Part shown: one piece after another, positions 1 to 12,023 of the stretch
Numbering within the stretch: position 1 is the first letter of the stretch
Layout of the letters: each line of letters begins with the position of its first letter
Assembly: GCF_040802235.1 (NCBI RefSeq)
Contig: NC_133166.1
Span: 2,542,001-2,606,000, forward strand
Length of the DNA: 64,000 bases
Direction of reading: 5' to 3'
DNA from: Manis javanica
Lineage: Eukaryota > Chordata > Mammalia > Pholidota > Manidae
Made by a program: the position numbers and the translations under genes
The notes under the pieces: generated by a model
The model's database searches: none
The model's input: the letters and a program-made list of their open reading frames with translations, nothing else
What the model was told of the DNA's origin: nothing

Positions 1-3000
1 TTAGGTTGCTTCCATTTCTTGGCTATTGTAAATAGTGCAGCGATAAACATAGGGGTGCATCTGTCTTTTTCAAACTGGAGTGCTGCATTCTTGTGGTAAA
101 TTCCTAGAGGTGGAATTCCTGGGTCAAATGGTATTTCTATTTTGAGCATTTTGAGGAACCTCCATACTGCTTTCCACAATGGTTGAACTAATTTGCATTC
201 CCACCAGCAGTGTAGGAGGATTCCCCTTTCTCCACAGCCTTGACAACATTTGTTGTTGTTTGCCTTTTGGATGGTAGCCATCCTTACTGGTGTGAGGTGA
301 TATCTCATTGTGGTTTTAATTTGCATTTCTCTGATGACAAGCGATGTGGACCATCTTTTCATGTGTCTGTTGGCCATCTGAATTTCTTCTTTAGAGAACT
401 GTCTATTCAGCTCCTCTGCCCATTTTTAATTGGATTATTTGCTTTTTGTTTGTTGAGGTGTGTGAGCTCTTTATATATTTTGGATGTCAACCCTTTATCA
501 GATCTGTCATTTATGAATATATTCTCCCATACTGTAGGATACCTTTTTGTTCTATTGATGGTATTGTTTGCTTTACAGAAGCTTTTCAGCTTGATATAGT
601 CCCATTTGTTCATTTTTGCATTTGTTTCCCTTGCCCGGGGAGATATGTTCAAGAAGAGGTCACTCATGTTTATGTCTAAGAGATTTTTGCCTATGTTTTT
701 TTCTAAGAGTTTTATGGTTTCGTGACTTACATTCAAGTCCTTGATCCATTTCGAATTTACTTTTGTGTATGGGGTTAGACAGTGATCCAGTTTCATTCTC
801 CTACATGTAGCTGTCCAGTTTTGCCAGCACCATCTGTTGAAGAGACTGTCATTTCCGCATTGCATGTCCATGGCCCCTTTATCGAATATTAGTTGACCAT
901 ATATGTTTGGGTTAATGTTTGGAGTCTCTATTCTGTTCCATTGGTCTCTGGCTGTGTTCTTGTGCCAGTACCAAATTGTCTTGATTACTGTGGCTTTGTA
1001 GTAGAGCTTGAAGTTGGGGAGTGAGATCCCCCACATTTTATTCTTTCTTCTCAGGATTGCTTTAGCTATTCGGGGTCCTTGGTGTTTCCATATGAATTTT
1101 TGAACTATTTGTTCCAGTTTGTTGAAGAATGTTGCTGGTGATTTGATAGGGATCGCATTGAATCTGTATATTGCTTTGGGCAGGTTGGCCATTTTGACGA
1201 TATTAATTCTTCCTAGCCAAGAGCATGGGATAAGTTTCCATTTGTTAGTGACCTCTTTAATTTCTCTTAAGAGTGTCTTGTAGTTTTCAGGGTATAGGTC
1301 TTTCACTTCCTTGGTTAGGTTTATTCCTAGGTATTTTATTCTTCTTGATGCTATTGTGAATGGAACTGTCTTCCTGATTTCTCTTTCTATTAGTTTATTG
1401 TTAGTATATAGGAAAGCCACAGATTTCTGTGTGTTAATTTTATATCCTGCAACTTTGCTGAATTCTGATATTAGCTCTAATTGTTTCATAGTGGAGTCTT
1501 CAGGGTTTTTTATGTACAATGTCATGTCATCTGCAAATAGTGACAGTTTGACCTTTTCTTTACCAATATGGATTCCTTGTATTTGTTTGTTTTGTCTAAT
1601 TGCCATGGCTAGGACCTCCAGTACTATGTTGAATAACAGTGGGGATAGTGGGCATCCCTGTCTTGTTCCCGATCACAGAGGAAAAGCTTTCAGCTTCTCG
1701 CTGTTCAGTATGATGTTGGCTGTGAGTTTATCATATATGGCCTTTATTATGTTGAGGTACTTGCACTCTATTCCCATTTTGCTGAGAGTTTTTATCATGA
1801 ATGGATGTTGAATTTTATCAAATGCTTTTTCAGCATCTATGGAGATGATCATGTGGGTTTTGTCTTTCTTTTTGTTGATGTAGTGGATGATGTTGATGGA
1901 TTTTCGAATGTTGTACCATCCTTGCATCCCTGGGATGAATCCCACTTGGTCATGGTGTACGATCCTTTTGATGTATTTTTGAATTTGGCTTGCTAATATT
2001 ATGTTGAGTATTTTTGCATCTATGTTCATCAGGCATATTGGTCTGTGGTTTTCTTTTTTGGTGGGGTCTTTGCCTGGTTTTGGTATTAGGGTGATGTTGG
2101 CTTCATAGAATGAGTTTGGGAGTATTCCCTCATCTTCTCTTTTTTGGAAAACTTTAAGGAGAATGGGTATTGTGTCTTCTCTCTATGTCAGATAAAATTC
2201 CGAAGTAAATTCTTCTGGCCCGGGGGTTTTGTTCTTTGGTAGTTTTTTGATTACCGCTTCAATCTTCAATTTCATTGCTGGTTATTGGTCTGTTTAGATT
2301 TTCTGTTTCTTTCTGAGTCAGTCTTGGAAGGTTGCATTTTTCTAGGAAGTTGTCCATTTCTTCTAGGTTTCCCAGCTCGTTAGCATATAGGTTTTCATAG
2401 TACTCTTTAATAATTCTTTGTATTTCCTTTCTCGTTTCTGATTCTGTTGATTTGTGTTGACTCTCTTTTCCTCTTAATAAGTCTGGCTAGAGGCTTGTCT
2501 ATTTTGTTTATTTTCTCAAAGAACCAGCTCTTGGTTTCATTGATTTTTGCTATTGTTTTATTCTTCTCAATTTTATTTATATCTTCTATGATCTTTCTTA
2601 TGTCCCTCCTTCTGCTGATCTTAGGCCTCATTTGTTCTTCTTTTTCCAGTTTTGATAATTGTGACATTAGACCATTCATTTGGGATTGTTCTTCCTTCTT
2701 TAAATATGCCTGTATTGCTATATACTTTACTCTTAAGATTGCTTTTGCTGTATCCCACAGTAGTTGGTGCTTTGTGTTGTTGTTGTTGTCGTTTGTTTCC
2801 ATATATTGCTGAATCTCCATTTTTATTTGGTCATTGATCCATTGATTATTTAGGAGTGTGTTGTTAAGCCTCCATGTGTTTGTGAGCCTTTTTGCTTTCT
2901 TTGTACAGTTGATTTCCAGTTTTATGCCTGTGTGGTCTGAAAAGTTGGTTGGTAGGATTTCAATCATTTGGAATTTACTGAGGCTCTTTTTGTGGCCTAG

Positions 3001-3644
3001 TATGTGGTCTATTCTGGAGAATGTTCCATGTGCACTTGAGAAGAATGTGTATCCTGTTGCTTTTGGATGTAGAGTTCAGTAGATGTCTATTAGGTCCATC
3101 TGTTCCAGTGTGTTGTTCAGTGCCTCTGTGTCCTTACTTATTTTCTGTCTGGTGGATCTGTCCTTTGAGTGAGTGGTGCATTGAAGTCTCCCAGAATGAA
3201 TGCATTGCATTCTATTTCCTCTTTTAATTCTGTTAGTATTTGTTTCACATATGTTGGTGCTCCTCTATTGGGTGCATATATATTTATTATGGTTATATCC
3301 TCTTGTTGGACTGAGCCCTTTATCATTATGTTATGTCCTTCTTTATCTTTTGTTACTTTCTTTATTTTTAAGTCTCTTTTGTCTGATACTAGTATTGCAA
3401 CACCTGCTTTTTTCTCTCTGTTGTTTTCATGAAATATCTTTTTCCATCCCTTGACTTTAAGTCTGTGCATGTCTTTGGGTTTGAAGTGAGTCTCTTGTAA
3501 GCAGCATATGGATGGGTCTTGCTTTTTTATCCATTCTATTACTCTGTGTCTTTTGATTGGTGCATTCAGTCCATTTACATGTAGGGTGATTATTGAAAGG
3601 TATGTACTTATTGCCATTGCAGGCTTTAAGTTTGTGGTTACCAA
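1..3644 (-). pseudogene. L1 ORF2 (endonuclease / reverse transcriptase), disrupted, C-terminus off window
   Basis: ORF2p nicks target DNA and reverse-transcribes L1 RNA. The reading begins MVTTNLKPAMAISTYL at 3644, followed by the APE-type endonuclease core (LHVNGLNAPIKRHRV, CCLQETHFKPKD, ILGDFNAPLTQ). The reverse transcriptase part keeps [33 protein letters not shown] and the catalytic FADD box (about 1526-1537). Open pieces lie at 3138-3644, 2407-2967, 1673-2029 and 407-1606. They fall in three different frames, so there are at least two frameshifts, and a stop separates the last two, which share a frame. The Cys-rich end is only partly in the window. Confidence 0.92.
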
Positions 3645-3812
3645 AGGTTCAAGGTTAGCTTCTTTACTATCTTACTGTCTAACTTAACTTGCTTATTGAG
3701 CTATTATAAAAACAGTCTGATGATTCTTTATCTCTCTCCCTTCTTATTCCTCCTCCTCCCTTCTTCATATGTTGGGTGTTTTGTTCTGTGCTCTTTTTAG
3801 GAGTGCTCCCAT

Positions 3813-4672
3813 CTAGAGCAGTCCCTGTAAGATGCCCTGTAGAGGTGATTTGTGGGAGGCAAATTCCCTCAACTTTTGCTTGTCTGGGAATTGTTTAATT
3901 CCTCCTTCATATTTAAATGATAATCGTGCTGGATACAGTAATCTTGGTTCAAGGCCCTTCTGTTTCATTGCATTAAGTATATCATGCCATTCTCTCTGGC
4001 CTGTAGGGTTTCTGTTGAGAAGTCTGATGATAGCCTGATAGGTTTTCCTTTGTAGATGACCTTTTTTCTCTCTCTGGCTGCCTCTAATACTTTGTCCTTG
4101 TCTTTGATCTTTGCTATTTTAATTGTTATGTGTCTTGGTGTTGCCCTCCTTGGATCCCTTGTCATAGGAGTTCTGTGTACCTCTGTGTTCTGAGAGGCCA
4201 TTTCCTTCCCTAGTTTGGGGACGTTTCCAGCAGTTATTTCTTCAGAGACACTTTCTATCCCTTTTTCTCTCTCTTCTTCTTCTGGTACCCCAATAATGCG
4301 AATATTGTTCCATTTTGATTGGTCACTCAGTTCTCTTAAAATTCTTTCATTCCTGGAGATCCTTTTATCTCTCTCTGCATCAGCTTCTCTGCGTTCCTGT
4401 TCTCTGTTTTCTAGTCCATGAATGGTCTCTCACATCTCATCCATTTTGTTTTGAAGTCCTTCCAGAGCTTGTTTTATTTCTGTATTCTCCCTCCTTAGTT
4501 CTTGCATATTTCTCTGCACGTCCATCAGCATGGTTGTGACTTTTGTTTTGAATTATTTTTCAGGAAGACTGGTTAAATCTATGTCCCCAGGTTCCTTTTC
4601 AGGGGAAGATGGAGCAGATGTCAAAGCTGTCTGAGTTAGTCTTGTCTGGGTCAAGTTTTTTTGCCTTTTCAT
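3813..4672 (-). pseudogene. L1 ORF1 (ORF1p, RNA-binding chaperone), disrupted
   Basis: ORF1p is the L1 RNA-binding protein: a coiled-coil trimer that coats L1 RNA in the cytoplasm. Translation from the ATG at 4672 begins MKRQKNLTQTRL. It keeps the acidic coiled-coil part and the conserved RRM/C-terminal block (NNIRIIGVPEEEE, then KIKDKDKVLEAARE and GKPIRLSSDFSTETLQAR). At least two in-frame stops cut the coiled-coil part (one after SLPEK, one after NKMDEM), and the C-terminal domain is further broken after IYLMQ. The expected TAG lies at 3813-3815. The layout and length match ORF1 at 45332-46189. Confidence 0.88.
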
Positions 4673-5485
4673 GTTGATAGGTGCAGTGGTGAACTATTGG
4701 CTTTCTGTCAGCTGGGAGAACTAAGGCTTTCCACTTGCTCCTGGCCTCTTTACTGGGACAACTGCCACCCCTAGTGGCTTGTGTTGGGCAATTGTGTGTA
4801 GACTGAGTCTCTGTGTCTTGCCCGGCTGGTATGGAGGAAGCTCCTTTGCTGTGGGCGTGGCCAGCCTTAGGCTGCTTCTTTGCTATGGCGGGGCCCTGGA
4901 GGGGTAATGGACAGGGGGGGCTGTTTGGCTGTTTACCTCCGTGAGGGGTCTCAGAGCTGTTGCCCAGGGGGTTAGTACACCTGGAGTTCCCTGGAATTTC
5001 CAGCTGCTGGACTGTGACCCAGAATGCTTCCATCCAGCTGTGGCTTTCCTGTCCCTTTAAGACTTTCAAAAAGACTCGCTTTTCTTTGTCACAGGGGTGC
5101 CGGCTTTGGGACCCACTCAAAGATCTTGCTGCCCTATTTCCCTAGTATCCAGCACCCCCCACATGCACTGTGTCTGTGCTCTGTTGCGGATGGCTAGGGC
5201 TGGGTGTTTAGCAGTCCTGGGTTCCCTCTGCCTCTCTGCTCTGACTCCTCTCCTCCTGCTGGGAGCTGGGGTGTGGGGCCTCGGGTCCTGCAGGGCCGGG
5301 GCTTGTATCTTATCCCTTTTACCAGGTGCTGAGTTCTTGCAGGTGTGGATGTAGTCTGGCTGTTGTCCTGTGTCTTCTGGTCTCTCTTTTAGGATTAGTT
5401 GTATTTGTTGTATTTTCAAAAATATATATGTTTTTGGAAGGAGATTCCCACTGTCCTGTTCCCGCCACCATCTTGGCTCCACCTC
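4673..5485 (-). promoter_or_regulatory. L1 5' UTR (internal promoter region)
   Basis: About 0.8 kb of GC-rich sequence lies between the L1 5' end and the ORF1 ATG. It matches the 5' UTR of the second L1 (44491-45331), including the CCACCATCTTGGCTCC start block. L1 5' UTRs act as internal RNA polymerase II promoters. Activity here is inferred from family knowledge only. Confidence 0.7.
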
Positions 5486-5486
5486 A

Positions 5487-5645
5487 CCTGGAGTAATTAC
5501 AATTCTTACACTTGTTTTACAGGTAAGAGAGTCAAGGCTTAACATAACTGTCATTTGTGTAAGTCTTCTGACAGCTGAGAAGCAGTGAGAGAGAACTTGA
5601 ATCCATGTCCTCAGCCTGAGGACCCAGTGCTTCCTCTAGTTTGTC
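5487..5645 (-). repeat. MIR SINE fragment, split by the L1
   Basis: The stretch reads like reverse-orientation MIR (a TTTTACAGGTAAGAGAGTCA block, then a block ending in GAACTTGAATCCATGTCCTC). MIR is an ancient tRNA-derived SINE shared by all mammals. Its other half should lie left of the window on the far side of the L1. Confidence 0.6.
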
Positions 5646-7079
5646 TAACTTCTAACCAGGGCTTCCTTTGATTCCCATGATATGGTGCCTAATAGCTCTT
5701 CCACATGAAGGAATGTTGCTTACATGGAAATGACGTACCTCACAAATCTACTCCATTATGAAATACAATTTGTCTGTATATTTCAGTGGTAAGACTGCAT
5801 GTTCTGTGACTATGTTTGCCAGTGGATTTTCTTGTACATGCCTGCAAGTAGCATAGAATGGTCATTGATTTCTGGTTACAGTAACTAATGTGGAATAATG
5901 ACCAAATCCTTTGAGGCTTCAGTGTCATCGTCAGAGCAGACCAGACTGTACATTTAACTGATATGCTCCTTGAGAATGAGGGCAGCCCATCTATTCACCC
6001 ACTCAGCAAATGTCATGTGTGCCTCCTCTGAGGCACAGTCTGTTCTAAGCACAGGCATCCAGCAGTGCAAAAAATACAGGAACAGCAAAACATGCCCTTA
6101 TTATAAGCACTTCCTAGTAACGGGGAGCATATGGAATAATTAAGTCAATTACACAGTAACCCAGAAGGTACGTGTTCTGGAGAAGAATAAAGCAGGGAAA
6201 TAGTACAGAGAGTGCTGTGGAGCAGACACAAATTTGTGAAGGGTGATGGGGAAGACCTCTTTAAGATGGTGATACATTTTTGAGCAACAAAAGGAAGTAC
6301 AAAATGTTTCAGCAGAATGAAGAGCAAGTGCAAATATTTCAAATGTGAATGTCCTTTGAACTACAAATAAAATGTGTTGTGTACATAACACTGTGTGAAG
6401 TTCAGGTGGGGAAATATAGGCATTTATAGCCAAGAGGTTCCTGGACAAAAAATGTCCCATTGTGTTGCATGGCTGTCTCATTGCTACTTACGTTCCCCAC
6501 TCACCAGATTATTGTGCACCCTTACACGAGGACGGGTGGATTAGAGCATGAGGCTCAGGAAGACAAGGATTATTTAAAGATGTGGCTACCAGCAAAAAAA
6601 ACTAAATGAGGGGGTATTTATGTCTCAGCAGAAGAAGGTGTAAGAGGGATTTGCTGGAATAGAAAGAGCACAGAATTTCAAGTCAGAGACACTGAGGTTA
6701 GACTCAGCCATGCCTGCTGATTTTCCTTACAATCCCCAGTAGTCCCACTGCACTATTAGGAGGGTTCCTCTGTCCTTATTTTCCTGATCCCAGAGGAGCA
6801 GGGAGTAGCATGTTCAGGGCTAACTACTCAGGCCTTCAGCAAAGAACTGATTCAGGCAGAGCCAGTGGCTTCCCTCAGCACCATGCTTTTTGCCACAGTC
6901 CCTGACTTTCAAGCATGTTAACACTGGTCCAGGCTAAGCCATTGTCTCTGAGAACATTCTGAGTGTGGCATAAAATCCCTGTGCAGTCTCACCTACTATC
7001 ATTCCAACCAACAGTCTCTATATGACAGACAGATGGACAAGCTTGGGAGAGTCCCTCAGCCCTTCATTCCATTTCCTGC
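5646..7079. other. Non-coding interval
   Basis: I see no gene here. The middle part (5965-6235) is an ancient interspersed repeat listed separately. The rest looks like unique, mildly decayed sequence. Confidence 0.6.
5965..6235 (+). repeat. Ancient mammalian interspersed repeat, family not resolved
   Basis: Contains the widespread pattern of a CACCCACTCAGCAAATGT-like lead, a TGTTCTAAGCAC core, then a block near AATAAAGCAGGGAAATAG. Diverged relatives occur at about 14862, 26500, 31085, 53680 and 59050. I recognise the pattern but cannot name the family with confidence. Confidence 0.45.
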
Positions 7080-7435
7080 TTCTGTGCCTCCACACTGGTG
7101 CTTTCTTTTCCTTTGACAGAGAGGCCCTCCTCCCACGTGGTACCTACCCAGGCATCTTCAGGCATGCATACATGTGTCTCCCTCCTGAGTAAACCCTCTC
7201 AGAGCAGACACAGTGCTTCCCTCGTGGCCCCTAACAAGCTCTCCCCTCAGGCCTGCCTCCCGCCAGCAAGTACATAGGGAATCCTGTCATAACCTATCAC
7301 AGTGTTTACAGAGGTTTGGTTTCTCCCAGTTGGAGGTCGGTCCACTCTCATCTGGAGGTCAGTCCCCATGCCCTAGTTGTCTCTCTTGTCCAAGGCGCCT
7401 GGCAGGGACTCTAGGACACAGTAAATGTTAGATCA
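7080..7435 (+). repeat. L2 LINE 3' end, diverged
   Basis: The tail reads like a decayed L2 3' end in sense orientation: a TTGTCCAAGGCGCCTGGCA block followed by GACACAGTAAATG, corresponding to the usual CCTGGCACATAGTAGGTGCTC end. The upstream C/T-rich half also fits L2. Confidence 0.5.
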
Positions 7436-7444
7436 GTGTGCAGG

Positions 7445-7690
7445 CTGGGGGACAGAGGATGAGCTCTGAGGGATCTGCTTTTGAATCTTGGCCCTGTAAG
7501 CCTTACAATTTTAGACCTTGAATAATATAAATCTCAGCTTATCTGTCAATCATTTCTATGATTCAGCTCTTCTGTAAAATGGGTATAATGATCACGTTCA
7601 GAAGATTATTGTGAAAGGTAAAATGGGATGACTCTTTTAAAGCACTCGGCGGACAGCCAGGCACATACTTAGCACTCACTGAATATTATT
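7445..7690 (+). repeat. MIR SINE
   Basis: Sense MIR order is visible: GCTTTTGAATCTTGGCCCTG, the CTTCTGTAAAATGGGTATAA core, ATTATTGTGAAAGGTAAAAT, then GGCACATACTTAGCACTCA. Confidence 0.75.
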
Positions 7691-7924
7691 ATCATAACAA
7701 CAAATCTTGATGAATTGCTTTTAAGGACATTGGGAAATATGATGCTCTTCTTGTCATTTAAAAATTGGGAAATAAGCTGAAAATGATTAAAGGGAGACTG
7801 AATATGTTTGTTACAAAATCAACCTGTATAGCACTCAGGACAAGGGGAGTCTACAGCTTAAAGAATTACAGTCAAATTGAATAGACACACAAGGGTTATG
7901 CCTCCCTGGAGAACACTTGCTGTA

Positions 7925-8150
7925 GGGGAAAGAATATGAATTTTACATTCAAAATGCTTTGAGTTCAATTCCTGACTGCACTTACTTCTGAGTTTACCTT
8001 AGGCAAATTAATGACATGCTGTGAGCTTATTATTTTTCCATAATAAGAACTGCAGCATGTACTCCACAGAGTTGTTTGACAATTAAATAAAGTTCCTGGG
8101 AAAGTTGTTTTGCAAGGAGTAGTGTTTCAAAATATAGTAATTATTATCAT
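7925..8150 (+). repeat. MIR SINE, diverged
   Basis: A weaker sense MIR: GAGTTCAATTCCTGACTGCA, a decayed core with CCATAATAAGAACTGCAGCA, ACAGAGTTGTTTGACAATTA, and a terminal part with TTATTATCATT. Confidence 0.5.
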
Positions 8151-11100
8151 TACTTTTGAAATCATTCTCCTCTTCTACATTGAGCAAGATTCTCTTGAAT
8201 AAAGTTAGCACAATTTTTGGTTAATTGTCTTTTTAGACACTTTCTAAGCTATAACCTGTGGTCCCCAAGGCAGGAAATGCCCTGGGGAGCCTGAGCAGGT
8301 ATAAGTTGTCTGGATCCAAGGTGTGGCCCTTTGCTGGGAGTGACTTGGCTTTCAGGTCAGTGTCCTGGTCCTGGGAGAGGTGAGCAATGTTTCTTATCAT
8401 CAGGGTTGGTTGTAACACTAAGAAACCCAAGACTCTGCCAGAAGGTGATTTAGGTGCTACTTAGAAGCACTTACGCGGCCCACATGTACAAGATACTTAC
8501 CTGTAACATCACTGAATTTCTCAAAATTATTCCATTAGGTTTTAGAGAAGGTTATAACCAAAAAGATAGGGCCCAATGGAGCTCACAAGCATTAGTTAAT
8601 CAGATATGAGAGGATGTTCTATAATGCATAAGTAACATGTCTCTGGAGAAGGAGAAGACCATGTGGCAATTATATAATTATTAGCTATTTGTTAAAATTC
8701 AGTTTGGTCATCTGCAAAATTATTTCTTTCAATCTTTATCTATAGCTTTGATGGATGTGGGGGGAATCATAGCATGATGCCTGTGAAATACTAAGCATTG
8801 TGCTTGAGTCAGAGTAAACTGTTCAAAATTTTCAGTCATTATTTTTATAAATAATCAAACTCAGGTACAATTGTGAGATTCAGAGACTAATCAGATCAGA
8901 AGTTACTGAGTTTAAGAGTGAGGTCTGGTGTTTTCAACTTTTTCCCATGTGAAGCCCCTTGAAGTGTTGCGAGGTAGCCACATCTGGGGACGTCTCTCCC
9001 TGCAGACGAGGGGAAACTGACCAGGACGGCGAGGGCTCTTGACTCAGCCTGGGAAAGAATTCATGCTTGGGTTGAACAAGTGCCAGCAAGAAAGGAATTC
9101 ATTAAAAGCAAGAGCAGAAGATCATGTCAGCAGCTGTGTATGCAGTAGAGAGCAAGGAAGAACAGGGGGAGAAAAGGGAAGTTCACTGAACCCCTGGCTG
9201 CACAGGGCAAACCCTTTTCCAACTCATAAAGCCAGGGACCCCTGACATCCAGGGTCCACTTCATCTGCAGGGTGTAGGCATTATGTTCCTACCTCTTCAG
9301 GAATTGGGGGAGTTGCAGTGCACTACATGAATGAGATCATGTCCATATCCCGACTGGTATGAAATAAAATGAGGAGAGAGAAAAGGATTGTGTTGAAACT
9401 AGAAGGCTGAACGGGAATAGTAAATGAGACACTTAGCACCAGAGGTGGAGGTTGGCAAGTTTTTTCTTTATCATGAAAAAGACTTCAGAGACAAAGTGTA
9501 ATAGGCTTATGAAGCACTATAAATATGTGGTAAATGGTACAAACTCAAATAGGAGTGTGGTCAACCTCTGAGACAAGGTGCATTTAACTGTTTAGGTTTT
9601 GGTTTTATAGGGCCTTTCAGATAAGGGTCAGCATAAGGCATGAGGCATAGAAGTGGTTAATAATTCCTTTGAAGTTCTGTCCTAAGAATAGGGTTATTCA
9701 GGTTATGGTTTTGATATGGATCTCTGCCTTCTTTACCCATGTAGATTCATTTACACCCCGGAGGTCTGTCTCTTGTCATGTATAAAGTTACTTAATTGAT
9801 TTAGGTCCTGGAAGAAGAAGAACAACAACGTGTAGACTAAGTTAAAGAATAAGCGGGTTCTGTTCTGCAGGGTAAGTAGATTTTACAATGTCATGACCCT
9901 TGTCCCATTTCCCTGCTCTATCTCAGCAGTTCTCATGGATCCCTGTTATCAACAATTTTGCCCAGCACAAAATTGTTTTGTTTATATTGTTGCGAGGAAG
10001 GAATTTCAGCCCCTCAAGATTCTTCTGCTGATTTCAGATTCAAATTGGCATGAGATGAATTAAAGGAGAAAAATATCAAGGTTAATTACATACATACAGA
10101 GAATCTATTGATTCCAAAGACAGGGAGAATGAGATATATATGTCATCCTAAATTAAGGAGAAGGGGGAAGGGCCTGAGTTTCAAAGAAAAATGGATGTGA
10201 TTCTCAGGAGTATGAAAAGAGTAAATGTGTGGTAAAGAAAACACTTGATGGATCACAGAAGAACAATGGGGCACAGAGAGAAGTTTTAACAAACACTCTT
10301 TGTGGCATCCCTTCCTGTCTATCATTGTATATAAGGGGAATATTATAATACAGTCTTGTATGTGAAAGCCCTCCTACTGGAGTAGTTCCCCCATCTAAAT
10401 TCTTTGTACACATTGTGGTCTGGGGAGATCAAAGCATCTCCTGGGGCTTTTGGCCTTTGATGGTTTCACCAACAAATTTCTGCATATCGCAGCACAACAT
10501 TAGGACAGCCTGCTCTGGGCCCTGAGAGTGTGAAGTGATTCACTGAAAATAAATAGCCCAGAACACCTCATAATAACCAACACACTAAGATGAGATAAAC
10601 ATTGGACTGATTTATGTTTTCCAGCAAAAGCACATAGGAAAGAGTATAGTTATAAATAACAAAATTCAACTGGCTTTGTTAAGTTTTTCCTAAATAGCAG
10701 TATTTAATGAGCAAGTAGACAGATACCCAGAGATGCTGCACAGAATGCAAGGTGTGTGTAGACAAGAGAGAAGGGCAAGGAAGTTATAAACAAAAGAAAA
10801 GAAGGAATTATTGGAAGCCAGGACATCTTCCTTAGGGGGAGAGAACAACAGGATGTATATCATTCAGAGTCCCTCACTAGTGCCTGTCATGAAATGTCAA
10901 ATTGCCTACCAAATGGTCACATTCCTGGACATGTTAAAAATGGTAATTCAGGCTATTTTTGTAGTCTTGGGTGTGTAAGGGTCGTGGGGGGCACCCGGAG
11001 GGGTGGGGTGGGGGAATAAAGTCTACATTTTAGGCCAAGGTTTCTTCTTTTTAACAATAATAGTTCACAAAAATCTTGTGAACTTTGTATTTCCATCACT

Positions 11101-11984
11101 GTATTCCATCCTTCAGTGTATATTTTTCCTGAAACTTGACTGTGTCAAGTATATCAAGTATTTTTCCTTACTCTCCTGAGTATTTTCTTCTGTGTGTAGA
11201 TTTTATTATGAGATATGAATTTAAACTGCCTGTAGGGTGTCCCAGTGTATGGAAGAACTGAAAGGAGAAACACTTCATCATTAAAAATATATTAAAATAG
11301 GTAAATTTCTCTATTTCAGATACAGAAAAGTAACAATATAACTTGAGAAGAAACATTTAGTAAAGAACTAATGGACATTATGAACTAGTCAAAAGAACAA
11401 GAAAACATTAATTGTAAATCTATACTTTAGACCACCTATCATTCCTAAAAGGAAAAATAAGTAATCAACTTGAAATTTGTAATCCAATATTGCTATAGTG
11501 ATTAACAGGAGATCATTGGACTGAGCTGGTTTTCATATTTTTGTACCTATGTAAGCTTACCAACCTGAGCCAGAGTCAACAAATCCCAGAAAACGAAAAC
11601 TAAGAATTACCCTTCAAAACCGCCAAAAAGGCACTCTCAAATAAGACAACCATTGAAGTTATTGAGAATTGAATTATTTCTTTGCTTTGTTCCCAGTTCT
11701 GTATACAAACTTCTCCCCTTGTACCTGTCTGTAGACAGCTTCTAGCAGTTGCTCCTGCATGATTTGAATGGATGTTTCCTCAAATAAACTCATGGAAAAA
11801 TTTAATGATCAAAAGAGTCTTTTAACAATATGTAACTGAGGTCTAAATGGATTGCTGCAAAATGAAACCTCTTTCTAAAATGAGCACTTATATTGTTGGA
11901 TCCTAGATTTCAAGGTTTACTAGTGGAACAAGGTTATATATTGGGCAAACATAGATTACTTCAGCCCAGTGATTCAAGCTGAAC
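8151..11984. other. Non-coding interval upstream of the OR9G pair
   Basis: No gene is supported; short open frames here have no recognisable domain. There is a possible weak MIR remnant near 8690-8940 and a G-rich tract at 10986-11014. The stretch 9000-10500 may include an old LTR-type remnant, but I could not assign it. Non-coding 5' exons of the first OR may lie here; I cannot place them from sequence alone. Confidence 0.5.
10986..11014 (+). other. G-rich tract, possible G-quadruplex
   Basis: Four G runs of 6, 4, 4 and 5 are separated by loops of 8, 1 and 1 bases. This fits a relaxed quadruplex pattern (first loop slightly over the usual 7). No function is implied. Confidence 0.45.
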
Positions 11985-12023
11985 TCTCCTCTTCTCCCCT
12001 CCCAGGTGACATTCCCTAGAGCC

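Larger units (their letters stand above)
1..5485 (-). mobile_element. Young LINE-1, - strand, 5' complete, 3' end beyond window
   Basis: On the - strand the element starts near 5485 (reverse complement GGTGGAGCCAAGATGGTGGC, the usual L1 5' end). It then runs through a GC-rich 5' UTR, ORF1 and ORF2 to the window edge. Position 1 still lies in the last part of ORF2, so the 3' UTR, tail and second target-site copy are outside. It is the same family as the + strand L1 at 44491, and the two can be aligned along their whole shared length. Both ORFs are interrupted, so it should be immobile. Beyond the 5' end the sequence continues as an old MIR, so the L1 probably landed in that MIR. Confidence 0.95.

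Noticed and set aside
407-1606. A 399-residue open frame on the - strand as a host gene
   Set aside because: It is an ORF2 segment of the - strand L1 (reverse transcriptase FADD box and downstream domain).
9000-10500. A possible old LTR element
   Set aside because: There is some LTR-like feel in composition, but I found no paired ends, purine tract or recognisable family motif.
12006-12023. Extended N-terminus for the first OR9G gene
   Set aside because: The upstream in-frame codon is GTG, and a splice acceptor ends at about 12005. The conserved OR start is MERSNHT at 12024.
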